Shown here in pieces: positions 1 to 11,420 of a stretch of DNA of 20,731 nucleotides (the first letter of the stretch is position 1; each line of letters begins with the position of its first letter). Under the pieces are notes generated by a model. That model was not told the DNA's origin and made no database searches. It saw only the letters and a program-made list of their open reading frames with translations. This stretch comes from a virus, in IMG/VR virus record IMGVR_UViG_3300025073_000185, positions 1 through 20,731 of that record. The stretch is one strand, 5' to 3'. A program made the position numbers and the translations under genes.

Positions 1-6
1 AAGGAC

Positions 7-35
7 TTGACAGAGAGGAAGAAATATAGTAGAAT
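7..35 (+). promoter_or_regulatory. Sigma70-type promoter of the portal gene
   Basis: TTGACA at 7-12 and TAGAAT at 30-35 are separated by 17 bp. Transcription would start near 42, about 20 nt before the portal ATG at 63. The leader is almost purely A/T and has no Shine-Dalgarno. The -10 is followed by ATATCATT, also found after the -10 of the promoter at 13927. Confidence 0.85.
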
Positions 36-62
36 ATATCATTGATTTAAAAGTATAATATC

Positions 63-2411
63 ATGAGCAAAACAAAAGCAGTTTCCTTAGAGCGTTATTT
101 AGATGGTCCTGGCATAGATTATGTAGGTAACTATAAAATCTGGACTAACAAGTCTGAGTGGAAGATTGTTGGAAAGGTTAAAGGTAGAATCCAGCAAATG
201 TATAATGCCAGACAGGGTTCTTGTAATTTAATTAATTATGATGGGTCCAAGAGTTGGGATTCCCACTGGAATCTATTAGAAAAAGACTACTTAATGTGGT
301 CTGATTTTGATGGTAATGATGACTGGGAGAGTAGCCTCAGGTCTAGTATAGCTTATAGGACTGTAGCATTTATAGATGCTAGAGAAAGAAAGCAAGAGAT
401 TAAGTTCTTAATAGAAGCTAGGCACGAAGAGGATGAAAGGAAAGGTAGGGCTTACACGTACAGATATATGTTAGATGATTATCTAAGAAGAAACCCTGAT
501 ATCAGGTATAAGTTCTTAGACACATCGAAGAGAGCTAAAATATTTGGTACATCAATTGCTTACATACCTTATACAATAAGAACAAGGGCAGTACAATTCC
601 CTAAGGACATGGATATAAAGAAAGAGGACTTAGAGAAGGGAGAGATTCCAGCCCAAGAGTATGAGAAGAAAACTATTGTTGAATATGAGGACATGGACTT
701 TGTTCCATGGGATATAAGAGATTTTTATATAGACCCTAATGCACAGTACCTACACGGTACTAGCCATGCAGCAACTGATGCCGCTGGTATAATGTATGTA
801 ACACCAGCACAGGTAAAGCTTATGTTCCAGGGTAATGGAGAAATTAAAAATCTGGAGAAGATTGATAATGTAAGTAATACAGAATCATATGCTTCACCAT
901 TTTTCAAACCACCTAGAGACGCAGAGAAGGGTTATGGGGAGCTTATATACTACTATAACGTAGAGACAGACTCAGAAGTTATAATCTACGAGGACGTATT
1001 ACTTAAGGATGGACCAATTCCTTATATAGATAAGCAAATTCCATTTGTATCCTTTCATTTTATAAGACATCCGGGTAGTTTTTATGGATTAGGGGTAGGA
1101 GATATTACAATACAGCAGTCTTCTGAGGAGAGTGCTATTAAAAATGCAAGATTAAACAGAATAAAGTTTGCTACTAACCCCCCAACATTTGTTGGTGCTA
1201 CAATCTTTGGTGATGTAGACGACCAGTGGGATAGAATGGAGCCTAACATGCTTATTAAAGTAGGTGATGTTAACCAAATAAGACCGTTAGAAATTCCTAG
1301 TATACCTTTTGATTCCTTTAGAATAAGTGAAGAGCTTAAGGACGAGGCGGTAATGAACACAGGTATTAATCCACAGGGATTAAGTCTACCTATGAGTTCT
1401 ACACCTGCTACAAACACACTAGCCATGAAGGAGAATGCTTCTGATATGGTAAACATGTACACTGACAACCTTATGGCTGGTATGACCACATGGGGTAAAT
1501 TACTTTTAAGTAGAATAACACAGTTTTATAGCAAACCAACTAAGAAGTCTTCATTAGAGTTTGGTAAGAAGGAAATGAGAGAGTTGAGGCTAGAAGATAT
1601 AGACCTTTACCAGGATATGGATGATAACTATAAGGTAAGGGAGATAAAGGGTTCTAAGATAATGCCTCTTGATAAGCAGATGTTTGAATGGAAGGGTGAG
1701 GCAAGAGTTTATATAAGCCCAGACTTTGTTTCTCCTATATCATCAGCATTCAAGATGAGAAAAGCAGAGGAGGTACTACCACAGTTAGTACAATTAGCAG
1801 GAGATAGGGCTACACCAAAGCCAGATGGTACATTACCAGTAATAGATATAAGAAAACTAACAAAGTGGTACCTAAAGGAAATGGAAATGGATGATGAGGA
1901 CCTCTTAATAGACGATGATGAGGATAAGATAGAGGAGATACAGCAGGCTATGGAACAGCAGAAGAAAATGCAAGATGGAGATGATGTACCAGGTAGAGCA
2001 GGAGAACCATTAGCACATAGGTATACACACTCTGTAGAGCTAAGGAGATTAAACGATACTATGTCCTCCGAGGAGTTTAAGATTATGATGGAAGGTGTAG
2101 ACCCACAGATGGGGGCCTTTGCAGAAGCTATGGAGAGCTATAGACTACAGTTAGCAGACCACTTGAGATTAGATGGATTACTTGCCGAACAAGCAGGAGA
2201 AGCTGCAGTAGCAGACGCAGACGCAATAACACAGAGTATGCAACAGCCTATGGGAGCACCTATGGGAATGCCTATGAATAACCAGCCACAGATTCCACAG
2301 ATGCCGGGAGCAGCAGGATTACCAAACCCTATGGGTGGGGTGATGCCAATGCCTAATAATATGGGTCAAGAAGATATGACTGGCCAAATGGCTGGTGGTA
2401 TGATGATGTAA
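63..2411 (+). CDS. Phage portal protein
   Basis: This 782-residue protein is the likely portal, the dodecameric ring at one capsid vertex through which DNA is packaged and ejected and to which the tail attaches. The overall pattern is portal-like: an N-terminal alpha/beta region with many aromatic and charged residues, a central stretch with 'PYTIRTRAV' and 'DFVPWDIRDFYIDP', a helical stem-like region, and a long acidic, glutamine-rich helical C-terminus from about residue 600. The last 60 or so residues are a Met/Gly/Pro/Gln tail ending in GGMMM, probably disordered. The length is at the large end for portals, closer to podoviral ones such as P22 (about 725 residues) than to siphoviral ones. 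It lies directly upstream of scaffold and capsid genes, the normal order; terminase would be expected just upstream of the window. It has its own promoter and a Shine-Dalgarno-free AT leader. Confidence 0.85.
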   Translation: MSKTKAVSLERYLDGPGIDYVGNYKIWTNKSEWKIVGKVKGRIQQMYNARQGSCNLINYDGSKSWDSHWNLLEKDYLMWSDFDGNDDWESSLRSSIAYRTVAFIDARERKQEIKFLIEARHEEDERKGRAYTYRYMLDDYLRRNPDIRYKFLDTSKRAKIFGTSIAYIPYTIRTRAVQFPKDMDIKKEDLEKGEIPAQEYEKKTIVEYEDMDFVPWDIRDFYIDPNAQYLHGTSHAATDAAGIMYVTPAQVKLMFQGNGEIKNLEKIDNVSNTESYASPFFKPPRDAEKGYGELIYYYNVETDSEVIIYEDVLLKDGPIPYIDKQIPFVSFHFIRHPGSFYGLGVGDITIQQSSEESAIKNARLNRIKFATNPPTFVGATIFGDVDDQWDRMEPNMLIKVGDVNQIRPLEIPSIPFDSFRISEELKDEAVMNTGINPQGLSLPMSSTPATNTLAMKENASDMVNMYTDNLMAGMTTWGKLLLSRITQFYSKPTKKSSLEFGKKEMRELRLEDIDLYQDMDDNYKVREIKGSKIMPLDKQMFEWKGEARVYISPDFVSPISSAFKMRKAEEVLPQLVQLAGDRATPKPDGTLPVIDIRKLTKWYLKEMEMDDEDLLIDDDEDKIEEIQQAMEQQKKMQDGDDVPGRAGEPLAHRYTHSVELRRLNDTMSSEEFKIMMEGVDPQMGAFAEAMESYRLQLADHLRLDGLLAEQAGEAAVADADAITQSMQQPMGAPMGMPMNNQPQIPQMPGAAGLPNPMGGVMPMPNNMGQEDMTGQMAGGMMM

Positions 2412-2428
2412 ATTTTTAATAACCAGTA

Positions 2429-2683
2429 ATGGATAAATATACTAAAGAGGAAATAAGGGACAATAGAAGAAAGGTGGCCGCAGTAGCAGAGATGGAGGGG
2501 TGGCAGTTTATTAAAGAGATGGTTCACACCTTTGTATTAGAGACAGAAAGGGAGATAATGATAGCTCCAGCAGAAGATAGAGATAAGATGCTAGCACTAG
2601 CAAACAAGCTCAAATTTGGTACGGGCTCTATCTTATGGATGATACAAGAGGTAGAGAAAATAAGAGATGGGCTTGACAAATAA
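2429..2683 (+). CDS. Small helical protein between portal and scaffold genes
   Basis: I do not recognise this 84-residue protein. It is rich in Lys, Glu, Arg, Met and Ile and reads as two or three amphipathic helices without signal peptide or membrane segment. It starts 17 nt after the portal stop with no Shine-Dalgarno, so it is probably read from the portal transcript. Its last codons (Leu-Asp-Lys-stop) overlap the -35 TTGACA of the next promoter at 2673, so coding and regulatory sequence are superimposed. Position suggests a virion or head-assembly role, but nothing in the sequence shows which. Confidence 0.7.
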   Translation: MDKYTKEEIRDNRRKVAAVAEMEGWQFIKEMVHTFVLETEREIMIAPAEDRDKMLALANKLKFGTGSILWMIQEVEKIRDGLDK

Positions 2684-2702
2684 CATAGACTTATAGTATA
2701 AT
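2673..2702 (+). promoter_or_regulatory. Sigma70-type promoter of the scaffold/capsid genes
   Basis: TTGACA at 2673-2678 and a perfect TATAAT at 2697-2702 are separated by 18 bp. The -35 lies inside the 3' end of the preceding gene. The start point would be near 2709, giving a leader of about 85 nt, far longer than at the other four promoters in the window. Confidence 0.85.
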
Positions 2703-2708
2703 AACTAT

Positions 2709-2793
2709 AGTAACCATAAAAGTTCTTGAGACTAGTTCTCGAGGCTAGGCAATAAGAGCCTTTATGGCTAGATAAATTCTTTAACAACATAGC
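2709..2793 (+). promoter_or_regulatory. Structured 5' leader with a three-way-junction-like fold and a 13-nt tandem repeat
   Basis: CCATAAA at 2714-2720 pairs perfectly with TTTATGG at 2761-2767. Inside this closing stem, CTTGAGA (2725-2731) pairs with TCTCGAG (2737-2743, one G-U) around a CTAGT loop, and AGGC (2747-2750) can pair with GCCT (2758-2761), competing for one base of the outer stem. The same DNA contains a tandem 13-mer, AGTTCTTGAGACT (2721-2733) and AGTTCTCGAGGCT (2734-2746), differing at two positions. It sits between the strong promoter and the scaffold gene, so it could be a cis-acting RNA, a ligand-binding leader or a repeat operator. It matches no riboswitch family I know. 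Confidence 0.5.
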
Positions 2794-3672
2794 ATGGCAG
2801 AAGTAGATTTTCAGGAGAAGAGCCCTGTCGACGAGACAGTAACCTCATCCTCCGCTACAGAGTCTTCCTCCACTCCTGAGGGTGGTAACGAAGATAGTCC
2901 TAATTTAACTCAGGATGACAGCGTCGACTGGAAGAAAAGGTATAGCGACAGTTCTAAGGAAGCCGCTCGAATCAAGGAAGAGGCCGAGACATATAGACGA
3001 CAGGCAGAGGATGCACAGTCTAAACTTCTCAACCGAATAACCAAGACTAGAGAGGATTACGAAGAGTTCGTTAACGAGCAGGGACTCTCCCCTCAAGAGA
3101 AGGAGTACTATATGAATATCTATGATACGAAGATAGCACCATCCAAACTCACGAGTAAGGTAACAGAGAAACCCGCCGGTACGCCACCTCCATCAGATGG
3201 TCTAGTTCCACAGCAAGTGGACCCAATTAGACAATCATGGATGAACAGGTTGGACTCTCAAGAGAGAGATAAATGGGAGATGCAGGTAAGTGCAACGAGA
3301 GACTTTTTCAGTAGAGAGGAGAATCAAAAACTCCCCAATACAGTACAAGAATCTATAAGGGCAACAGCAGCAATGCTTGACCAGGAGTTTGGATACAAAC
3401 CACAAGAGGCCCTAGAAGTTGCAAGGAAGAGGATTTTGGACCCTGAGGCAATCAGAGATGAGGGCTACACAGAGGGAGTCCGGGATTCTATGACGGGAGG
3501 AATAACCCGAGGATTTAGTGGTGGTAGTGCGAAGTCTGAAGAGACAATAAAACTACCCGCTAGAGATGAGGCATTCATTCAGTCAGAAGTCCAAAGAAAA
3601 GGACTCAAGGGTGAAGCAGTCAATGAACTCAGGAGGAAATACGCCGAGAGATTGGCACAAAAAAATAGATAA
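2794..3672 (+). CDS. Capsid scaffold protein
   Basis: This 292-residue protein is highly charged and low in aromatic residues. The first 45 residues are Ser/Thr/Glu-rich and likely disordered. Residues about 46-115 are strongly helical and coiled-coil-like, including 'EAARIKEEAETYRRQAEDAQ'. The C-terminus is basic ('ELRRKYAERLAQKNR'). This profile and the position between portal and capsid genes are typical of an internal scaffold, which guides procapsid assembly and leaves before DNA packaging; its basic C-terminus would contact the capsid protein. I see no protease active-site motif. Codon use differs slightly from neighbours, with more TCC, CTC and CGA codons. It is the first gene after the promoter at 2673. 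Confidence 0.75.
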   Translation: MAEVDFQEKSPVDETVTSSSATESSSTPEGGNEDSPNLTQDDSVDWKKRYSDSSKEAARIKEEAETYRRQAEDAQSKLLNRITKTREDYEEFVNEQGLSPQEKEYYMNIYDTKIAPSKLTSKVTEKPAGTPPPSDGLVPQQVDPIRQSWMNRLDSQERDKWEMQVSATRDFFSREENQKLPNTVQESIRATAAMLDQEFGYKPQEALEVARKRILDPEAIRDEGYTEGVRDSMTGGITRGFSGGSAKSEETIKLPARDEAFIQSEVQRKGLKGEAVNELRRKYAERLAQKNR

Positions 3673-3689
3673 TTTAAAACATTTGTATA

Positions 3690-4226
3690 ATGAAAATTAT
3701 AAAATATGCAGATGGTGCATCAAGTAGACCACTAGAGAGATGGCCAGTAATTAACAGCGGAGTCGTATATAACGGCGGAACTGTTAAGGTCGTTGCTACA
3801 GGGGTAGACGGAGCAGACGCAGTATCAGACCCTATCTACGGAATATGTAGAGGATGGGTAATGGGGTCAGGAATGACACCTTTAGAGAACGCTCTAGATA
3901 CAGCACATGACGGTACATTAGTAGATGGTGTTTCATTCACCGCAGCTAGTGATAACGTAACTGTTGAAACCGTTTATGCATTAGTAGAACCAATTCTACC
4001 TAATGACATAATAAGAGCAGAAGCAGATGCAACATTGGGAACCACAACTGGTTCCGATTTAGTAGGTTATTACATTGATGTATTAACCACAGACGAGAGA
4101 AAACTTGATGAGAGTAACACTTCAGCAAGCCAGCTACAGTTCTTAATTGTAGGTCAACCTGGTAAGGGTAACTTTGTAGACGTTAAATTGGTAGAAAACC
4201 AGAGTAACGGAAACGTAGGAGCTTAA
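3690..4226 (+). CDS. Head decoration-like protein
   Basis: The 178-residue protein is beta-rich, Gly/Val/Thr/Asp-rich and almost free of Cys. Features such as 'GVVYNGGTVKV', 'DPIYGICRGWVMG' and 'YALVEPILPNDIIRAEAD' look like a small virion beta-sandwich. The slot between scaffold and major capsid protein is a common place for capsid decoration or stabilisation proteins, and this is my preferred reading. There is no signal peptide, so it is not a secreted protein. It starts 17 nt after the scaffold stop with an AT-rich spacer and no Shine-Dalgarno, so it is read from the same transcript. The exact family is not recognised. Confidence 0.6.
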   Translation: MKIIKYADGASSRPLERWPVINSGVVYNGGTVKVVATGVDGADAVSDPIYGICRGWVMGSGMTPLENALDTAHDGTLVDGVSFTAASDNVTVETVYALVEPILPNDIIRAEADATLGTTTGSDLVGYYIDVLTTDERKLDESNTSASQLQFLIVGQPGKGNFVDVKLVENQSNGNVGA

Positions 4227-4252
4227 TAATTAATTTTGATTTTTAGATAGCA

Positions 4253-5254
4253 ATGGCTATGATAACAAGTACATACCCAGAACTAACAGTATGCGGAGTT
4301 GAAAACTGGATTCAAGAGGAAGCAGACAACGTAATGGTAAAAACATTACTCAGTAAGCTTTTCTCTGTAGAAACCACAAACAAACTCTTCGAGGACGACT
4401 CAAGTTGGTCTGGCATTGACTATCCTGAACTAGTAGGTGAATCAGCAGCATCTCCTGAAGATGAACTCTTAATCGGGTACACATACAGGTATGAGCTAAA
4501 CACTTATAAGAGAAAGATGGCTATCTCTAGTTTACTTAACAAAGTAGACCAGTATAGTATCGCTCAAGCAGAGGATATGTCAAGAGAGCTTGCAAGAAAA
4601 GCAGCTCAGGGAAGGGATATAAATGCCTTCTCAATATTTAGAAATGCATTCGACAACACTGTATTATACGGTGATGGAATGCCTTTGATTTCAGTACAGC
4701 ATCCTAGAAAAGATGGTGGAACTGCACAAAGGAACACCTTCTTAGATGGTGTACAAGATGCACTTTCTTATGACGCATTGAAAGATTTAGAAGATGTAAT
4801 GTATGAGGTATTCTCTAACAAGGGTATTCCTCTTAACATCGGTCTAGAGAGTAAGCTAATATTAATGGTAACCCCTTATAACAGAGAGGAAGCATTACAA
4901 ATAGCTGAAGCAGATATGGTTCCAGGAAGCGTTGACGAATCTGTCAACTACTTCAAGGGAAGAAACATGGATGTATTGGTAAACCCATACATGTCATGGA
5001 GATTTGCTTATAACAGAGGCGAAACAGCTTCTACAGATAGAGTAACTTACGACAAGAGATACTTCTTAATTGACCCATCATTTACTGGAAGACTTTTGAA
5101 GTTCAAACAACTTCAGAACTTTGAGATAAAGGCTTGGGAAGATGAAGATACCGACGTTATGTATGCTAAGGTAGCAGACGTATATGCTTACGGAGTTTCC
5201 GGATGGCAGGGTATTGTAGGAAGTCTTGGAGACGGTTCTACACACACAGCTTAA
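4253..5254 (+). CDS. Major capsid protein, HK97-fold type
   Basis: This 333-residue protein carries the signatures of an HK97-fold capsid subunit. A helical N-terminal region includes 'ARKAAQGRDINAFSIFRNAF'; a loop segment near residues 138-150 reads 'YGDGMPLISVQHPRKDGG', as in Mu-like and related capsid proteins; a central domain has 'YDALKDLEDVMYEVF'; 'LILMVTPYNREEALQIAEAD' resembles the usual stored-value strand of the A domain; and the C-terminus has 'LLKFKQLQNFEIKAWEDEDTDVMYAKVADVYAYGVSGWQGIVG'. The length fits an HK97-type protein without an N-terminal delta domain. Assembly would rely on the separate scaffold. The gene ends with tandem stops (TAA TAG) before a structured intergenic stretch, consistent with a highly expressed message. 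Confidence 0.87.
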   Translation: MAMITSTYPELTVCGVENWIQEEADNVMVKTLLSKLFSVETTNKLFEDDSSWSGIDYPELVGESAASPEDELLIGYTYRYELNTYKRKMAISSLLNKVDQYSIAQAEDMSRELARKAAQGRDINAFSIFRNAFDNTVLYGDGMPLISVQHPRKDGGTAQRNTFLDGVQDALSYDALKDLEDVMYEVFSNKGIPLNIGLESKLILMVTPYNREEALQIAEADMVPGSVDESVNYFKGRNMDVLVNPYMSWRFAYNRGETASTDRVTYDKRYFLIDPSFTGRLLKFKQLQNFEIKAWEDEDTDVMYAKVADVYAYGVSGWQGIVGSLGDGSTHTA

Positions 5255-5257
5255 TAG

Positions 5258-5355
5258 TGTGGACTCATGGCAGGGGAGTATAACTCTGCCTCCCAACAAC
5301 TAAGTTGACCTCAGGGATAAGTGAGGGAAAATATATTAGTTAATAGATAATAAAA
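5258..5355 (+). other. Structured intergenic region after the capsid gene
   Basis: Three hairpins stand back to back. GGCAG (5269-5273) pairs with CTGCC (5286-5290), and AGT/ACT can extend it internally. CAACT (5297-5301) faces AGTTG (5303-5307), a very tight palindrome. CCTCA (5309-5313) pairs with TGAGG (5322-5326). The sequence then becomes AT-only up to the next ATG. No clear T-run follows any stem, so this is not a textbook intrinsic terminator. It could stabilise the 3' end of the capsid message or attenuate read-through. Confidence 0.45.
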
Positions 5356-5811
5356 ATGTCAAACAGATTTCATACAGCACAGACCATTACAGCGGGAGGT
5401 TTCACTGGAAACTTAACAGGTAATGTAACTGGAAATGTAACTGGAAACATAACTGGTAATATAACTGGGTATGTAACCAAGGTAGCTGGAGCAGTAACCA
5501 CAAACACTACGGGTGTAGCCATGCCAGCTAATACAGACTTTGTAACAATCACATCAGCAGGAGCAAACAATATTGCTATCTTACCAGCACCAGTTGTTGG
5601 TAAAGTAGTAAGAGGAGCTATTGCAGGAACAGGTTGTGAAATAAGAAGTTCTGCACCATCATCTATAGCCCTCAACGGGACTACAGGTGCGGCAGTAGAG
5701 TGTGCATTGGCAGCAAATGCTTCATTTGAGGCAACTTGCAAGTCAGCAACACAATGGATTTTACTCAACTTCAGTTCAACTGGAGAAGTAACAAGTCCAC
5801 CAGCAGATTAA
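5356..5811 (+). CDS. Small fibre/decoration protein with GNxT tetrapeptide repeats
   Basis: The 151-residue protein opens with a conserved-looking N-terminus, followed at residues 18-41 by six tandem tetrapeptides of the form G-N/Y-x-T (GNLT, GNVT, GNVT, GNIT, GNIT, GYVT). Such short-period repeats usually form a beta-structured trimeric shaft. The remainder is an Ala/Thr/Val-rich globular beta domain with 'NNIAILPAPVVGKVV', a type seen in phage head fibres and tail-fibre ends. Directly behind the capsid gene, it is best read as a head fibre or decoration protein. Five units match N-x-T sequons, though use as a glycosylation site is only a possibility. It has tandem stops (TAA TAG) and no Shine-Dalgarno. 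Confidence 0.6.
   Translation: MSNRFHTAQTITAGGFTGNLTGNVTGNVTGNITGNITGYVTKVAGAVTTNTTGVAMPANTDFVTITSAGANNIAILPAPVVGKVVRGAIAGTGCEIRSSAPSSIALNGTTGAAVECALAANASFEATCKSATQWILLNFSSTGEVTSPPAD
5407..5478 (+). repeat. Six 12-bp tandem units encoding GNxT
   Basis: The 12-bp unit is close to GGWAATGTAACT and repeats six times with mainly third-position and Val/Ile/Leu changes. It encodes the fibre-shaft segment of the protein at 5356-5811. Confidence 0.8.
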
Positions 5812-5821
5812 TAGTTAATGG

Positions 5822-5839
5822 ACAGCCCTACGGGGCTGT
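5822..5839 (+). terminator. Stable UACG-tetraloop hairpin, possible terminator
   Basis: ACAGCCC (5822-5828) and GGGCTGT (5833-5839) form a perfect 7-bp GC-rich stem closed by TACG, which gives the exceptionally stable C(UACG)G tetraloop. The following GATTAGTTATTAATATTT is only moderately T-rich, so termination would be partial. It stands 10 nt after the stop of the fibre gene and about 37 nt before the next ATG. A role in protecting the mRNA 3' end is an equal alternative. Confidence 0.5.
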
Positions 5840-5876
5840 GATTAGTTATTAATATTTAATATAATAATATAATTAA

Positions 5877-6242
5877 ATGGAGAGAAGAAGAATTATACCT
5901 TTGTTTGAAAGCCAGACAGCTGATAAGACAAGTGGTGCAGTAAGTATTCTTGGTGCAAAGAAAGTAGTATTGGTCTGTAAGAGGGCAAGCCACACTAGTG
6001 GAAATACTGTATTCTCAGCAACTGTAGGGGTAGGTGCAGACTTAACCACATATAATAAGTGGATAAGTAATGTGACCAACACAAATGCTCAAATGCCAAC
6101 AAGGGTAGCAAGCTTAACCTTAAGTGCAGACGGAGTAGGTTTTCTAACAATGAGCTCAGAGGATACCTTTGATACTATAAAGGTAACAGCAGACGTATCA
6201 ACGGACGGTTCAAACAGTGCGTGGTTAATATTAGACTACTAA
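5877..6242 (+). CDS. Unrecognised beta-rich virion protein
   Basis: The 121-residue protein has a short basic N-terminus (MERRR), then alternating hydrophobic and Thr/Ser strands, and ends in 'VSTDGSNSAWLILDY'. Segments such as 'KKVVLVCKRA' and 'SLTLSADGVGFLTM' suggest a compact beta-sandwich like small virion-surface or fibre-attachment proteins. I cannot assign a family. The neighbourhood between a fibre-like protein and the collagen fibres supports a structural role. Its upstream spacer is a long A/T run with several TATAAT-like strings but no -35, so I do not call a promoter. Confidence 0.6.
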   Translation: MERRRIIPLFESQTADKTSGAVSILGAKKVVLVCKRASHTSGNTVFSATVGVGADLTTYNKWISNVTNTNAQMPTRVASLTLSADGVGFLTMSSEDTFDTIKVTADVSTDGSNSAWLILDY

Positions 6243-6246
6243 GAGC

Positions 6247-6528
6247 ATGTTTAACAGGAGAGATATAACTACTACCAGCTCCTGGAGTGATACAGATATA
6301 GGGGCTACTGCCTCTGCTTTTGAAAGAGTGGATGCAGATACCTCTACATTTGGTGACTCAGATATAACAACTACAAGTGGGAACCCCTTCTATTTAGTAG
6401 AAGAGGGAACGGATGATAAGATACTTACAGAGGATTTATATCAAATTCTCCTTGGGTATTTAGGTAACTGGAAAGAGATAAACACAAAAATTTCAACATG
6501 GGTTAGACGTAACTTTACCGAATCTTAA
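6247..6528 (+). CDS. Small unrecognised virion-module protein
   Basis: I do not recognise this 93-residue protein. The first 50 residues are Thr/Ser/Asp-rich ('[20 protein letters not shown]') and likely extended. The last 40 are helical with two Trp and end in 'WVRRNFTES'. It starts 4 nt after the previous stop and ends 2 nt before the next ATG, so translation is probably coupled. It may be a joint or chaperone for the neighbouring fibre, but nothing in the sequence proves this. Confidence 0.6.
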   Translation: MFNRRDITTTSSWSDTDIGATASAFERVDADTSTFGDSDITTTSGNPFYLVEEGTDDKILTEDLYQILLGYLGNWKEINTKISTWVRRNFTES

Positions 6529-6530
6529 GA

Positions 6531-10470
<3,940 letters not shown>

Positions 10471-10495
10471 TATTTAATTTATTATTTTTATTTGA

Positions 10496-10750
10496 ATGGA
10501 GTATACATACCTTACAACAGAAGAGCAGAATGCTATTAAGGCAGAATACATAAAAGGGATAGAGGAGTCTCACCTTAGAGACAGTCTTTATGTTAAAGAA
10601 ATTGACGGGAAAATAGCTGTCGAAAGTGCAGATGAAGAGAAGACTACCTACTATCAGAGAATAAAAGATGAAACCTTGCAGAGGATAGCTCAGCAAGAGG
10701 AATCTATAATTTCACTCACAAAAGAGAGTGTCACAGAAATACAAAAATAA
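10496..10750 (+). CDS. Small charged helical protein after the large fibre
   Basis: I cannot assign this 84-residue protein. It is acidic and strongly helical, with many Glu, Lys and Gln residues, and no membrane segment. The start 'MEYTYLTTEEQNAIKAEYI' resembles short coiled-coil proteins that accompany tail fibres, so a fibre-assembly chaperone is possible but unproven. Its 3' end overlaps the next gene by 23 nt in another frame, so the two are probably coupled. Confidence 0.6.
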   Translation: MEYTYLTTEEQNAIKAEYIKGIEESHLRDSLYVKEIDGKIAVESADEEKTTYYQRIKDETLQRIAQQEESIISLTKESVTEIQK

Positions 10751-11420
10751 AACAATCTTAGTGGGTATGCCCTCTTATAGTGGGTTTATACCTAGTGCTA
10801 CAGTGCAGAGCTTATTACAATTACACAAGCCCTTACCCTGTGCTTTTATGGTAGTCGAGAGACAGAGGATAGACAAGGCTAGAAATAATATTGCTTTAGA
10901 GGCTCTTAAGAATGGGGTTGATTATGTTTTCTTTGTTGATGACGATAATCCAATACCACCAGATACACTTGAAAAGTTTATAGAGGATGATAAGGACATT
11001 GTAATTGCTCCTATACTAGGGAGAAATCCTGATAAGAATGGGGTTCATCCTTTGTGTGCTTTTTATAAAAGAGAGGTGAAGGCAGATGGTAAGAAGATAA
11101 ATCTTTATGAGAATATAGAGAAGTTTAAGGAAGACGATTATTTGCATAGGATTGATGCAGCAGGAACAGGTTGTATGCTTGTTAAGAGAAAGGTTTTAGA
11201 GAAACTTTTTGCTAAGTATGGAGAGTATATCTTTGAGTTTGGAGATATAAAATTTAAAAAGAAGGTGGTAGTTAAGGGGAAAGAGTATGACAGGAGGACT
11301 ATGAGTGAGGATTGTGAGTTTAGTGAAAGGGCTGTTAAAGAAGGATTTGAGATTTGGCTAGACGATAGGGTAAGACCTTTCCATATTACAACATATAATT
11401 TAATTCAGTATAAAGACTAA
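10728..11420 (+). CDS. GT-A-type glycosyltransferase-like protein
   Basis: The 230-residue protein looks like a compact nucleotide-sugar transferase. It has a first strand 'ILVGMPSYSG', an 'RIDKARNNIALEAL' helix, then 'YVFFVDDDNPIPPD', where D71-D73 fit the metal-binding DxD motif. Near the end 'MSEDCEFSERAVKEGFEIW' (S193-E194-D195) and H219 occupy places where GT-A enzymes carry the catalytic acid and a late metal-binding His. The start is GTG, chosen because it retains the first strand; an ATG 40 nt downstream would delete part of that strand. It overlaps the upstream gene by 23 nt, and its TAA shares one base with the next ATG. Placed among fibre genes, it may modify virion proteins or host-like glycans. 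Donor and acceptor are unknown. Confidence 0.7.
   Translation: MSQKYKNKTILVGMPSYSGFIPSATVQSLLQLHKPLPCAFMVVERQRIDKARNNIALEALKNGVDYVFFVDDDNPIPPDTLEKFIEDDKDIVIAPILGRNPDKNGVHPLCAFYKREVKADGKKINLYENIEKFKEDDYLHRIDAAGTGCMLVKRKVLEKLFAKYGEYIFEFGDIKFKKKVVVKGKEYDRRTMSEDCEFSERAVKEGFEIWLDDRVRPFHITTYNLIQYKD

Noticed and set aside
2709-2793. Hammerhead-type ribozyme, because of the three-way junction
   Set aside because: The conserved core (CUGAUGA and GAAA) is absent.
5269-5294. H-type pseudoknot (GGCAG/CTGCC with GGGA/TCCC)
   Set aside because: The crossing loops would have zero length, which is sterically implausible.
5267-5308. 13-codon ORF after the capsid gene
   Set aside because: It has no ribosome-binding site, lies within the hairpins, and is too short to separate from chance.
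5305-5340. Promoter with TTGACC before the gene at 5356
   Set aside because: No TAnnAT-like -10 lies at 16-18 bp; the best candidate is about 21 bp away. The bases are better explained by hairpins.
5840-5876. Promoter from the TATAAT-like strings before the gene at 5877
   Set aside because: No -35 element is recognisable; the strings are part of an A/T-only run.
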